DNA of 64,000 bases from CAZEHJ01 sp964512485. GTDB lineage: Bacteria; Bacteroidota; Rhodothermia; Rhodothermales; UBA10348. Below are positions 33,775-43,143 of this stretch, piece by piece. The translations under genes and the position numbers were made by a program. A model generated the notes under the pieces. It saw nothing but the letters and a program-made list of their open reading frames with translations. It made no database searches and was not told the origin of the DNA. Numbering within the stretch: the first letter of the stretch is position 1; every line of letters starts with the position of its first letter. The DNA lies in assembly GCA_964512485.1 (NCBI GenBank), contig CAZEHJ010000002.1:37558-101557 (forward strand). The letters are read 5' to 3'.

Positions 33775-36330
33775 CTAGAAATCCGCTTGGAACGAACAGA
33801 TCGTCGAGTATTCAATCCAGTTGTTCAGCCATGCCTGTCTCTCGCTCGTCCGCTGTACCCAAGACGATTCACCCGATCCAATCGGCGATCCCGGAGGAGT
33901 CGTGACCGTTTGTGGCTGTTCTTGCAGCTGGTAAGGACGGAACAGAAAACGGTCCACCTCATCCAGAATGGCAAATCGATGGGCGCGCGTTTCGTCGTCG
34001 CTCTCATCAGCACTGATCGTCAACCACGAGTGCAGATCCCTCAAGTGGAAGATGATTCTGGATCGAGCTGCCGCAGAATACCTCGAAGATGAGGCGGCCG
34101 AAAGCAATTGGTCGGTCCATACCTGCTGAGCCAACCGCTGGAGTTCAGCTTCGTAGGAGTCCTTTTCGACATCCTGTATCCATACGGCATTCGTTACGCG
34201 AACAACCGTGTCCAGAAGCCCGGGAAGGCCACGATCAAAATCCTTCTGATACGCCAGGCGGGATGCCCGCGAGGGTTCGAGCAATAGGCCAAACACCTGC
34301 TGGGAAATGACAGCAGCAGGCGAATACGGATCGAAGATGAGCCCGGTGTGACCACTGAATAGTTCACGATGCTGACCATATCCGGGCGGGCGTGGAGGAA
34401 TCAGAGTGCGAACCTGCAAGGGAAGCGCAAGCTCCTCGGGTTTGACCGCGGCAATCAAAGCGTCGATCGCCTTAAGTTGGTCTCTCGCTTTGACGGCTTC
34501 AGGAAGCTCCTGTCGATCTCCCCGGATGCTGTACGCGTAATTCACTCCTCCGACCAGTTTCGATACGGCATCAAGTTGATACCGATGCCTGAGATAGAGG
34601 GGGACCAGCACTTCTTCAAGCTTGGCGAGCGGCTCGAATGGCCTGATGTTGCCAGACCCGAACCTGCTGAGAGCTTCCTTGCGAACCTCCATTTCAGATT
34701 CAAGTGCATCGACGGCATCCGTTCCATTGTCCCAGAGGTGGGCACGAGGGTGTGCTCCACCTGCAGGTCGAGCGTCCGTATCTGTTATGAAATACCATCC
34801 TTGTTGAATGTATTCGTTGATGATGGCGTCGAGTGCCGCTTTTTCGTCCGTGCTGTCTGGAAAGTCGGAATACCCGTACCGAATGGTGTACTTGTCCCAC
34901 TCTCCGATGCCAGTCGCATACGCATTGTTCAGGGTTACGCGGCCGTCGTCCCCGATTTCAGCCAGCGGCGCGGGGTAGTCCATAACGGAGGCCCGATCAT
35001 TGACAGACGCAGCGAAATTGTGCTGAATGCCCAGCGTGTGTCCGATCTCGTGGGCTGAAAGCTGCCGGATCCGAGCCAGAGCCATTTCGAGCATGGGATC
35101 ATTATCGTCTGCCCGTGGCATCGCCGTAGGATCGTATGGGGTTAGCAAGCCTTCCGCGATCAGGTAATCCTGCCTCACTCTCAACGAACCAAGATTGACA
35201 TGACCCTTGATGATTTCTCCCGTTCGGGGATCAGTAATCGTGTTTCCGTAGCTCCAACCCCGCGTCGAGCGGTGGGTCCAGTTGATAATATTGTATCGGA
35301 CGTCCATCGGATCGGCATCGTCGGGCAATACTTCCACGCGAAATGCGTTTTGGTAACCGGCAGCTTCAAATGCCTCGTTCCACCAACGTGCTCCGTCGAG
35401 GAGTGCACTTCGAATGGGTTCCGGTGTGCCGTTGTCCAGCCAGTAAACGATCGGTTCAATTGCTTCTGATACAGCCGCGGTGGGATCAACTTTTTCCAGT
35501 CGGTGTCTGGCGATATACCTCGTCCGCATTTCGCTGCCAATAGGAGAAGAGTAGTCCAAAAAACTTGGCCCGAAAAATCCGGCCCGTGGGTCATGTGCCC
35601 GTGGAGAGTAACCTTCATCTGGCAACTCTATGAATGAATGGCGTTGGCGCAATGTCACAGAATTTACATTGGCCGTAACGGATCGAATCTGCTGCCCAGG
35701 ATTGGGCATGGCAAACGAAGAGCCAAAATTAAATGTAAGCAGCGCTTCCATTTCCGTGTTGGATGGGAAGCTTCTTGTGCGTTCTCGATACGGTGCTGAT
35801 TTCGACTGATCGACGCTGTAGGCTCCCTCCCCTTGATTTCTCAGCGTAGTGGAAACACCATGCGCATCTCTGACAACGAAAGTTGTAGCATCAACCAAAA
35901 CGCGATCATCTGTCTGGGCCGCAACCGTGAATCCGTGCAACACTCCAGAAGCAAAAGCCTCCGCAACCGATTGTCTTTCAGATTCATTGTCCGTGATGGC
36001 TCGATAGCCGAGGTTTGGCGCCATCAAGAATACTTTTGGTCCTCGTTTTTCAAAACGGGCAATCCATGATGGCCCCAGTTGATTTCGGTCCAGTCCTATG
36101 TCATTCGAACCAAGACCTGCCGTCAGTGCCACTTGATAAAGGAAGTCTTCTCCAAACCGGTCTATCTCCAGCCAGACTTTTCCACCGTCTTCATCCCAGT
36201 AAATGTCATAAAAGCCTTCCATCTTTTCCATGCCTTCGGTGGCAGATTCTATAGTCTTTGTCTCCTGAGCCAGGGAGGAGGGTGCGAGAAGCAGGAGCGC
36301 GATAAGTGGCAGAATTACACGTCGTTTCAT
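33775..36330 (-). CDS. Secreted zinc-dependent metalloprotease (DUF5117/DUF4953 type)
   Basis: 851 residues from the ATG at 36330, which has AGGACGG before it and is followed by a signal peptide (MKRRVILPLIALLLLAPSSLAQ). The zinc site HEIGHTLGIQH is at about 427-437, an extended HExxHxxGxxH metzincin-like motif, with the family stretch YNIINWTHRSTRGWSYG about 70 residues earlier. Proteins of this layout are common in Bacteroidota and are thought to act outside the cytoplasm; substrates are unknown. It converges with the MFS gene; 33719-33774 has only a weak GGCCG/CGGCC hairpin. Confidence 0.88.
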   Translation of the reverse strand: MKRRVILPLIALLLLAPSSLAQETKTIESATEGMEKMEGFYDIYWDEDGGKVWLEIDRFGEDFLYQVALTAGLGSNDIGLDRNQLGPSWIARFEKRGPKVFLMAPNLGYRAITDNESERQSVAEAFASGVLHGFTVAAQTDDRVLVDATTFVVRDAHGVSTTLRNQGEGAYSVDQSKSAPYRERTRSFPSNTEMEALLTFNFGSSFAMPNPGQQIRSVTANVNSVTLRQRHSFIELPDEGYSPRAHDPRAGFFGPSFLDYSSPIGSEMRTRYIARHRLEKVDPTAAVSEAIEPIVYWLDNGTPEPIRSALLDGARWWNEAFEAAGYQNAFRVEVLPDDADPMDVRYNIINWTHRSTRGWSYGNTITDPRTGEIIKGHVNLGSLRVRQDYLIAEGLLTPYDPTAMPRADDNDPMLEMALARIRQLSAHEIGHTLGIQHNFAASVNDRASVMDYPAPLAEIGDDGRVTLNNAYATGIGEWDKYTIRYGYSDFPDSTDEKAALDAIINEYIQQGWYFITDTDARPAGGAHPRAHLWDNGTDAVDALESEMEVRKEALSRFGSGNIRPFEPLAKLEEVLVPLYLRHRYQLDAVSKLVGGVNYAYSIRGDRQELPEAVKARDQLKAIDALIAAVKPEELALPLQVRTLIPPRPPGYGQHRELFSGHTGLIFDPYSPAAVISQQVFGLLLEPSRASRLAYQKDFDRGLPGLLDTVVRVTNAVWIQDVEKDSYEAELQRLAQQVWTDQLLSAASSSRYSAAARSRIIFHLRDLHSWLTISADESDDETRAHRFAILDEVDRFLFRPYQLQEQPQTVTTPPGSPIGSGESSWVQRTSERQAWLNNWIEYSTICSFQADF

Positions 36331-36618
36331 TTCCGTCCTTTTTGGGTTGGCATAGAACGCCAATATAGGCTCAGAAAGTTATTTTTGGCAGGAGCGTGAA
36401 CATCCCTTGAAGACGCAAATTCCCCGTTTCTTTGCGATTCAGGTGTCCTTGTTATGGGGCAGAAAGATGGGTGAAACCGTATTTTTTCTTCCCTCGCGAT
36501 ATGTGTGAGTCTCGGATCCACCCGGACCGGTCGAACCCTGATTGCGAATCCGTGCAAATGTTGGGTTCGCGATGCGAGTAGAAGAACCACTTACCGAATT
36601 CAAGATCTTCGAATACTG

Positions 36619-38121
36619 ATGCAAGCAAAGTTCGCCACCGGTGAAGTCGTCCAGATTGTTGGACCTGTTATTGACGCCCAGTTCCCTGCAGGCTCCGTAC
36701 CTGATATTCTGGATGCCCTGACGATCGCTCGCGAAGACGGGTCGACTCTCGTTCTTGAGGTTCAGCAGCACCTCGGCGAAAACCGTGTCCGCACGATTGC
36801 CATGGATGCTACGGACGGTCTCGAAAGAGGTACGACGGTCTCGAATACAGGCCAGGCCATTTCGATGCCGATTGGTGACGATATCCTTGGTCGCCTCTTC
36901 AATGTCGTCGGTGATGCCATTGACGGTATTCCTCAGCCAAAAGCGAGTGAGCGTCGTCCGATTCACTCGGCACCTCCTTCCTTCGACGAACTCTCTTCAT
37001 CGGTCGAAATGCTCGAAACGGGCATCAAGGTTGTTGACCTTCTCGAGCCGTACGCCCGAGGCGGAAAAATTGGTCTCTTCGGTGGGGCTGGTGTTGGCAA
37101 GACGGTTCTGATTATGGAGCTGATCAACAACATCGCCAAAGGCCACGACGGCCTATCCGTGTTTGCCGGAGTGGGAGAGCGTACTCGTGAAGGAAATGAC
37201 CTTCTGCGTGAGATGCTCGAGTCCGGTGTTGTGGATTATGGAAAAGAATTTCTCGAGTCGATGGAAGCAGGAGACTGGGACCTGTCCAAAGTCGACATGG
37301 ACGCTTTGAAGAACTCGAGTCTGGCTCTCGTATTCGGCCAGATGAATGAGCCGCCAGGAGCTCGTGCGCGTGTTGCGCTGTCAGGCTTGACTGTTGCCGA
37401 GTACTTCCGCGATCTCGGTGGACGCGACGTACTCTTCTTTGTTGACAACATCTTCCGTTTCACGCAGGCAGGCTCTGAGGTTTCGGCCCTGTTGGGACGT
37501 ATGCCATCTGCTGTGGGTTACCAGCCGACCCTTTCGACGGAAATGGGTGAGATGCAGGAGCGTATCACCTCGACCAAAAACGGATCGATTACGTCCGTAC
37601 AGGCCGTTTATGTGCCTGCTGATGACTTGACTGACCCTGCGCCGGCAACGACGTTTGCCCACCTTGACGCCACGACGGTTCTTTCCCGTCAGATTGCATC
37701 CCTGGGTCTCTATCCTGCCATCGACCCGCTGGACTCAACGAGTCGTATTCTTGATCCCCGCGTTCTTGGTGACGAGCACTACGACACGGCCCAGGATGTC
37801 AAAAACCTGCTTCAGCGCTACAAAGAGCTGCAGGACATCATTGCCATCCTCGGAATGGATGAGCTATCAGACGAAGACAAACTCGTTGTTGGTCGTGCCC
37901 GTAGAGCACAGCGATTCATGTCGCAGCCGTTCTTCGTTGCAGAGCAGTTCACCGGCAACCCTGGCAAATATGTCAAGATTGACGACACCATTCGTGGTTT
38001 CAAGATGATTCTTGAAGGCGAACTTGATCACCTTCCTGAAGGAGCATTTGCCTACAAAGGAGCCATCGAAGAAGTTATCGAGGCCGGTGAGAAAATGATC
38101 GCAGCCGAAGCTGACGCGTAG
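36619..38121 (+). CDS. atpD: F1F0 ATP synthase beta subunit
   Basis: 500 residues from the ATG at 36619; the frame opens 38 codons earlier in non-conserved sequence. The Walker A loop GGAGVGKT is at 155-162, with the GERTREGNDLLREM catalytic-glutamate segment and ALSGLTVAEYFRD downstream. The protein is about 40 residues longer than the E. coli subunit because of an acidic insert (MEAGDWDLSKVDMDALKNSS), typical of Bacteroidota. It is followed by atpC only, and the rest of the ATP synthase operon is not in the window, also typical of that phylum. Confidence 0.97.
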   Translation: MQAKFATGEVVQIVGPVIDAQFPAGSVPDILDALTIAREDGSTLVLEVQQHLGENRVRTIAMDATDGLERGTTVSNTGQAISMPIGDDILGRLFNVVGDAIDGIPQPKASERRPIHSAPPSFDELSSSVEMLETGIKVVDLLEPYARGGKIGLFGGAGVGKTVLIMELINNIAKGHDGLSVFAGVGERTREGNDLLREMLESGVVDYGKEFLESMEAGDWDLSKVDMDALKNSSLALVFGQMNEPPGARARVALSGLTVAEYFRDLGGRDVLFFVDNIFRFTQAGSEVSALLGRMPSAVGYQPTLSTEMGEMQERITSTKNGSITSVQAVYVPADDLTDPAPATTFAHLDATTVLSRQIASLGLYPAIDPLDSTSRILDPRVLGDEHYDTAQDVKNLLQRYKELQDIIAILGMDELSDEDKLVVGRARRAQRFMSQPFFVAEQFTGNPGKYVKIDDTIRGFKMILEGELDHLPEGAFAYKGAIEEVIEAGEKMIAAEADA

Positions 38122-38166
38122 GTCGAAACCGAAAGCTGACAATCGAAACGAACGAATAGTCGAGCC

Positions 38167-38580
38167 ATGATGACAGTCGAAATCGTATCGCCCTCAGGCA
38201 GTGTTTTCAGTGGAGAAGCGCAGGGTCTCAAAGCCCCCGGCGTTGCGGGATCATTCGAAGTGCTCAATAATCACGCTCCCATGATCGCAGCCATTGACAT
38301 CGGATCCATTGTGGTCACCGACTCTTCGGGTGCTGAGATTGCGTTTGCCACGAGTGGTGGATTCGTCGAGGTTCAGAACAACAATATCAGCGTTGTCGCT
38401 GAAACTGCTGAGTTGGCGAGTGATATTGACGTCGAACGTGCGAAAGCTGCCGAGCAGCGGGCTGTTGATGCCCTTGCTGACTCTACCGATCCCCACAGCA
38501 AGGTGATTATGTCGAAAGCACTCGGTCGTGCACGTAACCGCCTTCGTATCTCGATGGGCTCCGTCGGAACGAATAGGTAA
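38167..38580 (+). CDS. atpC: F1F0 ATP synthase epsilon subunit
   Basis: 137 residues: an N-terminal beta-sandwich (MTVEIVSPSGSVFSGEA, APGVAGSFEVLNNHAPM) and a C-terminal helical hairpin with the NRLRI end typical of epsilon. It regulates rotation and inhibits ATP hydrolysis as part of the central stalk. It lies 45 bases after atpD in the same unit. A 6-base-pair hairpin (38589-38605) follows the stop but has no U-tract. Confidence 0.93.
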   Translation: MMTVEIVSPSGSVFSGEAQGLKAPGVAGSFEVLNNHAPMIAAIDIGSIVVTDSSGAEIAFATSGGFVEVQNNNISVVAETAELASDIDVERAKAAEQRAVDALADSTDPHSKVIMSKALGRARNRLRISMGSVGTNR

Positions 38581-38776
38581 AGTTGTTTAGGTCAGTTGGT
38601 GACCTTCATTCGGGTTCTGGCCAGCCAGATCCATTTTCTTTGTCGATTTCGGTGGCGCGAAAGCACTTTTTGCGGAACATGAACGTTAAATCGACTTAGA
38701 TGGCTGTTGCGCAGGTACAACTTGCCCGGACAGTATCCTTTTGATAGTTGAACAAGATGTTTTACGCTTCGAAATC

Positions 38777-39673
38777 ATGAATAAGTCTGAATTTCTGACA
38801 CCAGGTCTGCTCGTCGCTTTTTTGCTGCTGAGCGGTTGCGGTGGAGACTCCTCAAACAACTACTCGGAAGACCGCATATTTGAAGGCGAGGCCTTCAGTT
38901 TGGTGACCTCCGACCAGGGAGAAGCCTGGTTTTCTGTCAATGGGGACGCAACGATGGTTGTCTTTGGTCGACATTCCGAGAACTGGTCAGACCACACCAT
39001 CATGGAAACCAAAAAACAGGGGCAGAATTGGAGTATTCCGACTGTAGCTCCATTCTCGGGTACGTACAACGACCGGGCGGGAAGATTTTACCCGGCTCTC
39101 GACGCTCTTTTGTTCTCTTCAGATCGGCCCTTGAGCCCGGAAGACACGACTGCTGATTTCAATATCTGGGTCGTGATCCATGACGGAGAGGAGTGGCTGG
39201 ACCCAGAAGCAATTACGTCCGTGAACTCCGATGCTAATGATTTCCACGCAAGTATTTCCGCCTCGGGTACGATCTACTTCGCTTCGAATAGGGAAGGAGG
39301 ACAAGGACGGTCGGACCTGTATCAAGCAGAACTTGGGATTGAAGGGTACGTCGTCCAGCCGATATCCGGATCTTTGAACACCGCGACTTCAGAACCTGAT
39401 ATCTGGATCGATCCAGAAGAGGAGTACATCATTTTCGCCCGAACTGATGGCCCCGGTGGCTTGGGCGGTGACGACCTATACATATCGTTCCCTGAAGGCG
39501 AGTCGTGGAGTGAACCTCAGAATCTGGGCCCTGAAGTGAACACGTCCGAATACGAATACGCGCCTTACGTCAGTCAGGACAAGCGGATATTATTCTTCAC
39601 CTCGCACACCGACGGTGATGCTGACGTCATGAGTATCCCCATGGCTTCCCTGCAGATTGAATGGCCTGAATAG
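38777..39673 (+). CDS. WD40-like beta-propeller (PD40) lipoprotein
   Basis: 298 residues from the ATG at 38777, giving a lipoprotein signal with lipobox LLLSGC. The rest is a PD40-type propeller with repeated strands such as YFASNREGGQGRSDLYQAEL and IIFARTDGPGGLGGDDLYIS. Proteins like this resemble TolB-type propellers and OmpA-associated lipoproteins but lack an OmpA domain here. No enzymatic motif. The gene stands alone between atpC and a D-threonine-aldolase-like gene; function unknown. Confidence 0.8.
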   Translation: MNKSEFLTPGLLVAFLLLSGCGGDSSNNYSEDRIFEGEAFSLVTSDQGEAWFSVNGDATMVVFGRHSENWSDHTIMETKKQGQNWSIPTVAPFSGTYNDRAGRFYPALDALLFSSDRPLSPEDTTADFNIWVVIHDGEEWLDPEAITSVNSDANDFHASISASGTIYFASNREGGQGRSDLYQAELGIEGYVVQPISGSLNTATSEPDIWIDPEEEYIIFARTDGPGGLGGDDLYISFPEGESWSEPQNLGPEVNTSEYEYAPYVSQDKRILFFTSHTDGDADVMSIPMASLQIEWPE

Positions 39674-39719
39674 ACGGATTATGACGAACTGATCAACCAC
39701 GAAAGACGGCGTCTCCACC

Positions 39720-40892
39720 ATGCTCATCAGCGATCTTCCTACACCTGCTCTACTGATTGACAAGAACAGGCTGGAGATAAATCTGCTGGATATGCAGAAG
39801 AGAGCCGATGATAATCAGGTTCGTCTTCGCCCTCACACCAAGACTCACAAGTCAGTCGCCATCGCCCGATGGCAACGAGAAAGAGGTGCGAGTGGATTGA
39901 CGGTTGCCAAACTGGGCGAGGCTGAGACGTTCGCCGAAGCCGGGTTTGAGGATATTCGTCTCGCTTACGCACTGGTGGGTGACGATAAATACGAGCGGGT
40001 CCTGGCCCTGAAGGAATCCTGCAATGTGTCGTTCTGTGTCGACACCGCCGAAGGCGCCCGAGGTGCCTCCAAGTTTTTCAGCGAAAATCGGGCGGAAGTA
40101 GATATCATGATCGAGACCGATATCGGATACGGTCGATGCGGCGTCAGGTATGACGATCCTGCGAGTCTGGAATTTGCCCGGCTTGTTGACTCGCTTCCGG
40201 GCTTGAACGTAAAAGGGATTTTGACCCATGCTGGGCACGCGTACGCCGGGCCCAAGTTGGAAGGAGAATCCAAAGCTGAAGCCTTAAAGCGGGTGTCTGA
40301 CCAGGAGCGTGATCGAATGCTCGAGTTTGCCGTCGAATTGCGAAAGGCAGGAATCAAGGCGGCGGTAGAAGGGACGCTGGAAATCAGCGTCGGGTCAACA
40401 CCTTCATTGCGCTACTTCTCAAACAAGTCTCTAGATGGATTTTCTGTGACCGAAATCCGGCCGGGAAACTACGTTTTTTTGGACATGGTGCAGGTTAACC
40501 TGGGCGTGGAGCCGATTGACCGATGTGCGCTCACCGTGCAGGCGACAGTCATTTCCAAACATCAAAACGAGGATGGAAGCGAGCGCTTCTTTTTGGACTC
40601 CGGAAAAAAGGTGCTCACCTCTGACAAGGCTTATAAGTCAGAAGAATTTGGTCAGATTCTCAGTGATGCCGGGGAAAGGACCCCCATGTCGGACGCGGTA
40701 ATCAATGCGCTCTCTGAAGAACATGGGTGGGTGCGCGTCGATGGTAAGACGACGGTGGGTGTGCTCGACAGGGTTCAGGTCGTTCCGAATCACGCGTGCG
40801 TAGTCGTCAATACGCAGCGGCACATGTATTTAGTTGATGGGCAGCGGATCGTAGAGCGGATTGATGTGGACGCACAGAGCAGAGTGTTTTAG
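39720..40892 (+). CDS. D-threonine aldolase / D-serine dehydratase family PLP enzyme (second copy)
   Basis: 390 residues. The PLP lysine motif is RPHTKTHKSVAIARWQ near 36-51, and the C-terminal metal site reads PNHACVVVN, supplying His and Cys as in D-serine dehydratases and D-threonine aldolases. The barrel segment IETDIGYGRCGV is also typical. It is only distantly similar to the enzyme at 16.6 kb, so this is not a recent duplication. It stands alone, 46 bases after the PD40 lipoprotein, and ends just before a tandem-repeat region. Substrate unknown. Confidence 0.86.
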   Translation: MLISDLPTPALLIDKNRLEINLLDMQKRADDNQVRLRPHTKTHKSVAIARWQRERGASGLTVAKLGEAETFAEAGFEDIRLAYALVGDDKYERVLALKESCNVSFCVDTAEGARGASKFFSENRAEVDIMIETDIGYGRCGVRYDDPASLEFARLVDSLPGLNVKGILTHAGHAYAGPKLEGESKAEALKRVSDQERDRMLEFAVELRKAGIKAAVEGTLEISVGSTPSLRYFSNKSLDGFSVTEIRPGNYVFLDMVQVNLGVEPIDRCALTVQATVISKHQNEDGSERFFLDSGKKVLTSDKAYKSEEFGQILSDAGERTPMSDAVINALSEEHGWVRVDGKTTVGVLDRVQVVPNHACVVVNTQRHMYLVDGQRIVERIDVDAQSRVF

Positions 40893-40913
40893 CATTGGCT
40901 GATTCGGTGCGTG

Positions 40914-40957
40914 TTTCGGGCATTTCGGGCATTTCGGGCATTTCGGGCATTTCGGGC
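40914..40957. repeat. 9-base tandem repeat (left of gap)
   Basis: Four copies of TTTCGGGCA plus a partial fifth run into the 100-N gap. The 55 bases ending here, including the TTCGGTGCGTG before the repeats, recur exactly on the other side of the gap. Confidence 0.85.
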
Positions 40958-41057
40958 NNNNNNNNNNNNNNNNNNNNNNNNNNNNNNNNNNNNNNNNNNN
41001 NNNNNNNNNNNNNNNNNNNNNNNNNNNNNNNNNNNNNNNNNNNNNNNNNNNNNNNNN
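40958..41057. other. Assembly gap of 100 N inside a tandem repeat
   Basis: Exactly 100 N. The last 55 bases before and the first 55 bases after are identical, as expected where two contigs end at the same 55-mer. The real gap length may be zero, negative (overlap) or several repeat units. Confidence 0.95.
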
Positions 41058-41068
41058 TTCGGTGCGTG

Positions 41069-41112
41069 TTTCGGGCATTTCGGGCATTTCGGGCATTTCG
41101 GGCATTTCGGGC
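41069..41112. repeat. 9-base tandem repeat (right of gap)
   Basis: Again four copies of TTTCGGGCA plus a partial copy, preceded by the same TTCGGTGCGTG. The array then breaks down into GCTTTGCGGCC and ends about 18 bases before the ruvB stop. The region is intergenic between convergent genes. Confidence 0.85.
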
Positions 41113-41129
41113 TTTGCGGCCCCTGCGTC

Positions 41130-42158
41130 TCACCCGTTGAAGAGTTCTCCGCTCTTTCCCGGTCCATCCAGTCCGAAATGACGGTAAGCTGCCGGTGTGG
41201 CAAGTCGTCCCCTAGGAGTACGCTCGATGTAGCCTTCCTGGATCAGGTATGGCTCATAGACTTCCTCGATCGTTCCGGAATCTTCGCCTACTGACACTGC
41301 CAGATTTGCCAGCCCCGTCGGGCCGCCTCCGAATTTTTCGATCAGTGTCATGAGAATTCGCGTGTCCATGTCATCGAGACCCTCGATATCAACGTTGAGG
41401 GCATTCAGAGCATGATCCGCCAGATCCCGCGTTATGCGACCGTCTCCATCGACCTCGGCGTAGTCCCGGGTCCTGCGCAGCAGTCGGTTGGCAATTCGCG
41501 GCGTTCCGCGGGAACGCCGCGCAATCTCAATGGCACCGTCCGCCGTCAGGTCTACCTTCAGCAGGCCCGCAGAGCGCTCGACGATCTTGGTGAGCGTCGC
41601 TGCCGGGTAGTAGTCATATCTGAAGTCAATGCCGAACCGCGCCCGAAGCGGCGCCGTGAGGAGACCCTTTCGTGTCGTTGCACCCACCAGCGTGAATGGA
41701 GGAAGCGAAATCTTGACGCTTCGGGCGCTGGGACCCGAGTCTATGAGAATGTCGATGTGGTAGTCTTCCATGGCGGCGTAGAGATACTCTTCCACGACCG
41801 GAGCCAGCCGGTGAATCTCATCGATGAATAGCACATCGCCTTCATTCAAGTTTGTGAGGAGCCCTGCGATAGAGGCAGGTTTATCGAGTACGGGACCGGA
41901 AGTGGTCTTGACCTGAGCGCCCATCTCGGAGGCGATGATGTAGGCCAACGTTGTCTTGCCCAATCCAGGAGGTCCCGAGAGCAAGACGTGGTCCAGGCAT
42001 TCACCACGACGTTGGGCGGCGGTCATAAAGACCCTGAGGTTTTCCTTGATCTGTGCCTGCCCGATGAACTCGTCCATCGACTTGGGCCGAAGAGCTTTTT
42101 CAAGGTCTTCTTCTACAGGTTGGGGCTCCTGAGAAAACTGTCCGGATCGTTCGATCAT
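41130..42158 (-). CDS. ruvB: Holliday junction branch migration ATPase RuvB
   Basis: 342 residues. Walker A GPPGLGKT at 62-69, Walker B FIDEIH at 111-116, sensor 1 within VGATTRKGLLTAPLRARFG, and a C-terminal winged helix ending in the conserved YIERTPRGRLAT region. RuvB hexamers drive branch migration with RuvA during recombination and repair. ruvA and ruvC are not adjacent. The gene is monocistronic as far as can be seen, transcribed towards the tandem repeat. Confidence 0.97.
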   Translation of the reverse strand: MIERSGQFSQEPQPVEEDLEKALRPKSMDEFIGQAQIKENLRVFMTAAQRRGECLDHVLLSGPPGLGKTTLAYIIASEMGAQVKTTSGPVLDKPASIAGLLTNLNEGDVLFIDEIHRLAPVVEEYLYAAMEDYHIDILIDSGPSARSVKISLPPFTLVGATTRKGLLTAPLRARFGIDFRYDYYPAATLTKIVERSAGLLKVDLTADGAIEIARRSRGTPRIANRLLRRTRDYAEVDGDGRITRDLADHALNALNVDIEGLDDMDTRILMTLIEKFGGGPTGLANLAVSVGEDSGTIEEVYEPYLIQEGYIERTPRGRLATPAAYRHFGLDGPGKSGELFNG

Positions 42159-42488
42159 GTGCTTCAGACTGATTGAATCATTGCCCTCAATGGGGATGCC
42201 TTCAATTTAGGGACTTTCCTACCACATTGTGGATATGTGCGAAACGGTAATCGTGGGATTCATCGAGCGAATCCAAATGCATTTTCACCGATTGATTTTG
42301 ACGATTGAAAATCCTCTCTGTCTCCCAAGATCCATAAAAACAGTGCTGTGCGGAAAAAAATGATAACGTATGCCATCGAGAAGTTCAGCATTAATTTTAA
42401 GAAGATGGAAACTGTTGTTACGCAATGGATTACCGATTGAATTGCACAAGAAGTTTATTTGGCTTTCGTACAACCGATTATATCAATA

Positions 42489-42517
42489 TTGCTTATTGAA
42501 TCAATTCGCGATAGAAT
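42489..42517 (+). promoter_or_regulatory. Possible promoter for the DUF3109-rpoN unit
   Basis: TTGCTT (42489-42494) and TAGAAT (42512-42517) are separated by 17 bases and lie just before the DUF3109 ATG at 42526, so transcription would begin within a few bases of the start codon. The surrounding 42159-42525 is AT-rich with no gene. A vegetative promoter of the sigma-70 kind is assumed; Bacteroidota promoters often differ. Confidence 0.3.
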
Positions 42518-42525
42518 ACGGCATC

Positions 42526-43137
42526 ATGTTTGTAGTAGACCATGTACTCATATCAGACGACCTCGTACAAGCGGCGTTTTGTTGCAATCTTGCAGCATGC
42601 GCCGGCGCGTGTTGCGTACAGGGAGAGTCAGGTGCTCCGCTGGAAAAACATGAGTTGGCAGAGGTCGAAGCCGTTTTGCCTGCCGTCCGAAATCGGTTGC
42701 GCAAGGAAGCACTCGAGGTAATTGACGAACAGGGAGTCCACGAAGAGCTGGCGCCTGGCTATCACGTCACCACCTGTGTGGGTGATGCTGAATGTGTCTT
42801 CGTTCGCTACGACGGGCACGTTGCCAAATGTGCTATTCAGGAAGCATATCACGAAGACAAGGTCACATTCGAGAAACCGATCTCGTGCCATCTTTATCCA
42901 ATCCGGGTACAGCCCCTCGGAGAGTATGAAGCACTGAACTATGAGCAGATCGGCATCTGTAAGCCGGCAATTAAACACGGGCGACAGGGTGGGATGTATC
43001 TGGCCGAATACATGGAACGGCCATTGACACGCAAATATGGATCCGACTGGTATGCGCAGTTCATGATCATGGTCAGAGAACGACGGGAGTTTCTTGCTAC
43101 CGGTGATGCCTCTCTCCCCAACAACGTGATGGGGTAG
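42526..43137 (+). CDS. DUF3109 family protein (Cys-rich)
   Basis: 203 residues from the ATG at 42526, the normal length; the frame opens 52 codons earlier in AT-rich sequence. The N-terminal cysteine cluster CCNLAACAGACC and later Cys in KCAIQ, SCHLYP and GICKPA suggest a zinc- or iron-sulfur-binding site, as in YkgJ-like proteins. The family is largely restricted to Bacteroidota and relatives and has no known function. The gene ends 6 bases before rpoN, so they are very likely co-transcribed. Confidence 0.88.
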   Translation: MFVVDHVLISDDLVQAAFCCNLAACAGACCVQGESGAPLEKHELAEVEAVLPAVRNRLRKEALEVIDEQGVHEELAPGYHVTTCVGDAECVFVRYDGHVAKCAIQEAYHEDKVTFEKPISCHLYPIRVQPLGEYEALNYEQIGICKPAIKHGRQGGMYLAEYMERPLTRKYGSDWYAQFMIMVRERREFLATGDASLPNNVMG

Positions 43138-43143
43138 GGTATC

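Noticed and set aside
34369..35058. A 229-codon open frame antisense to the metalloprotease
   Set aside because: It covers the strand opposite the HExxH protease and shows no domain or ribosome binding site.
40914..41112. CRISPR array
   Set aside because: The units are 9 bases and directly adjacent with no spacers, and no cas genes are present. It is a minisatellite.
40895..41140. Open frames reading FRAFRAFRA or GISGISG through the gap
   Set aside because: They arise from the 9-base repeat plus N padding and would span an artificial gap. No start context; the region is intergenic.
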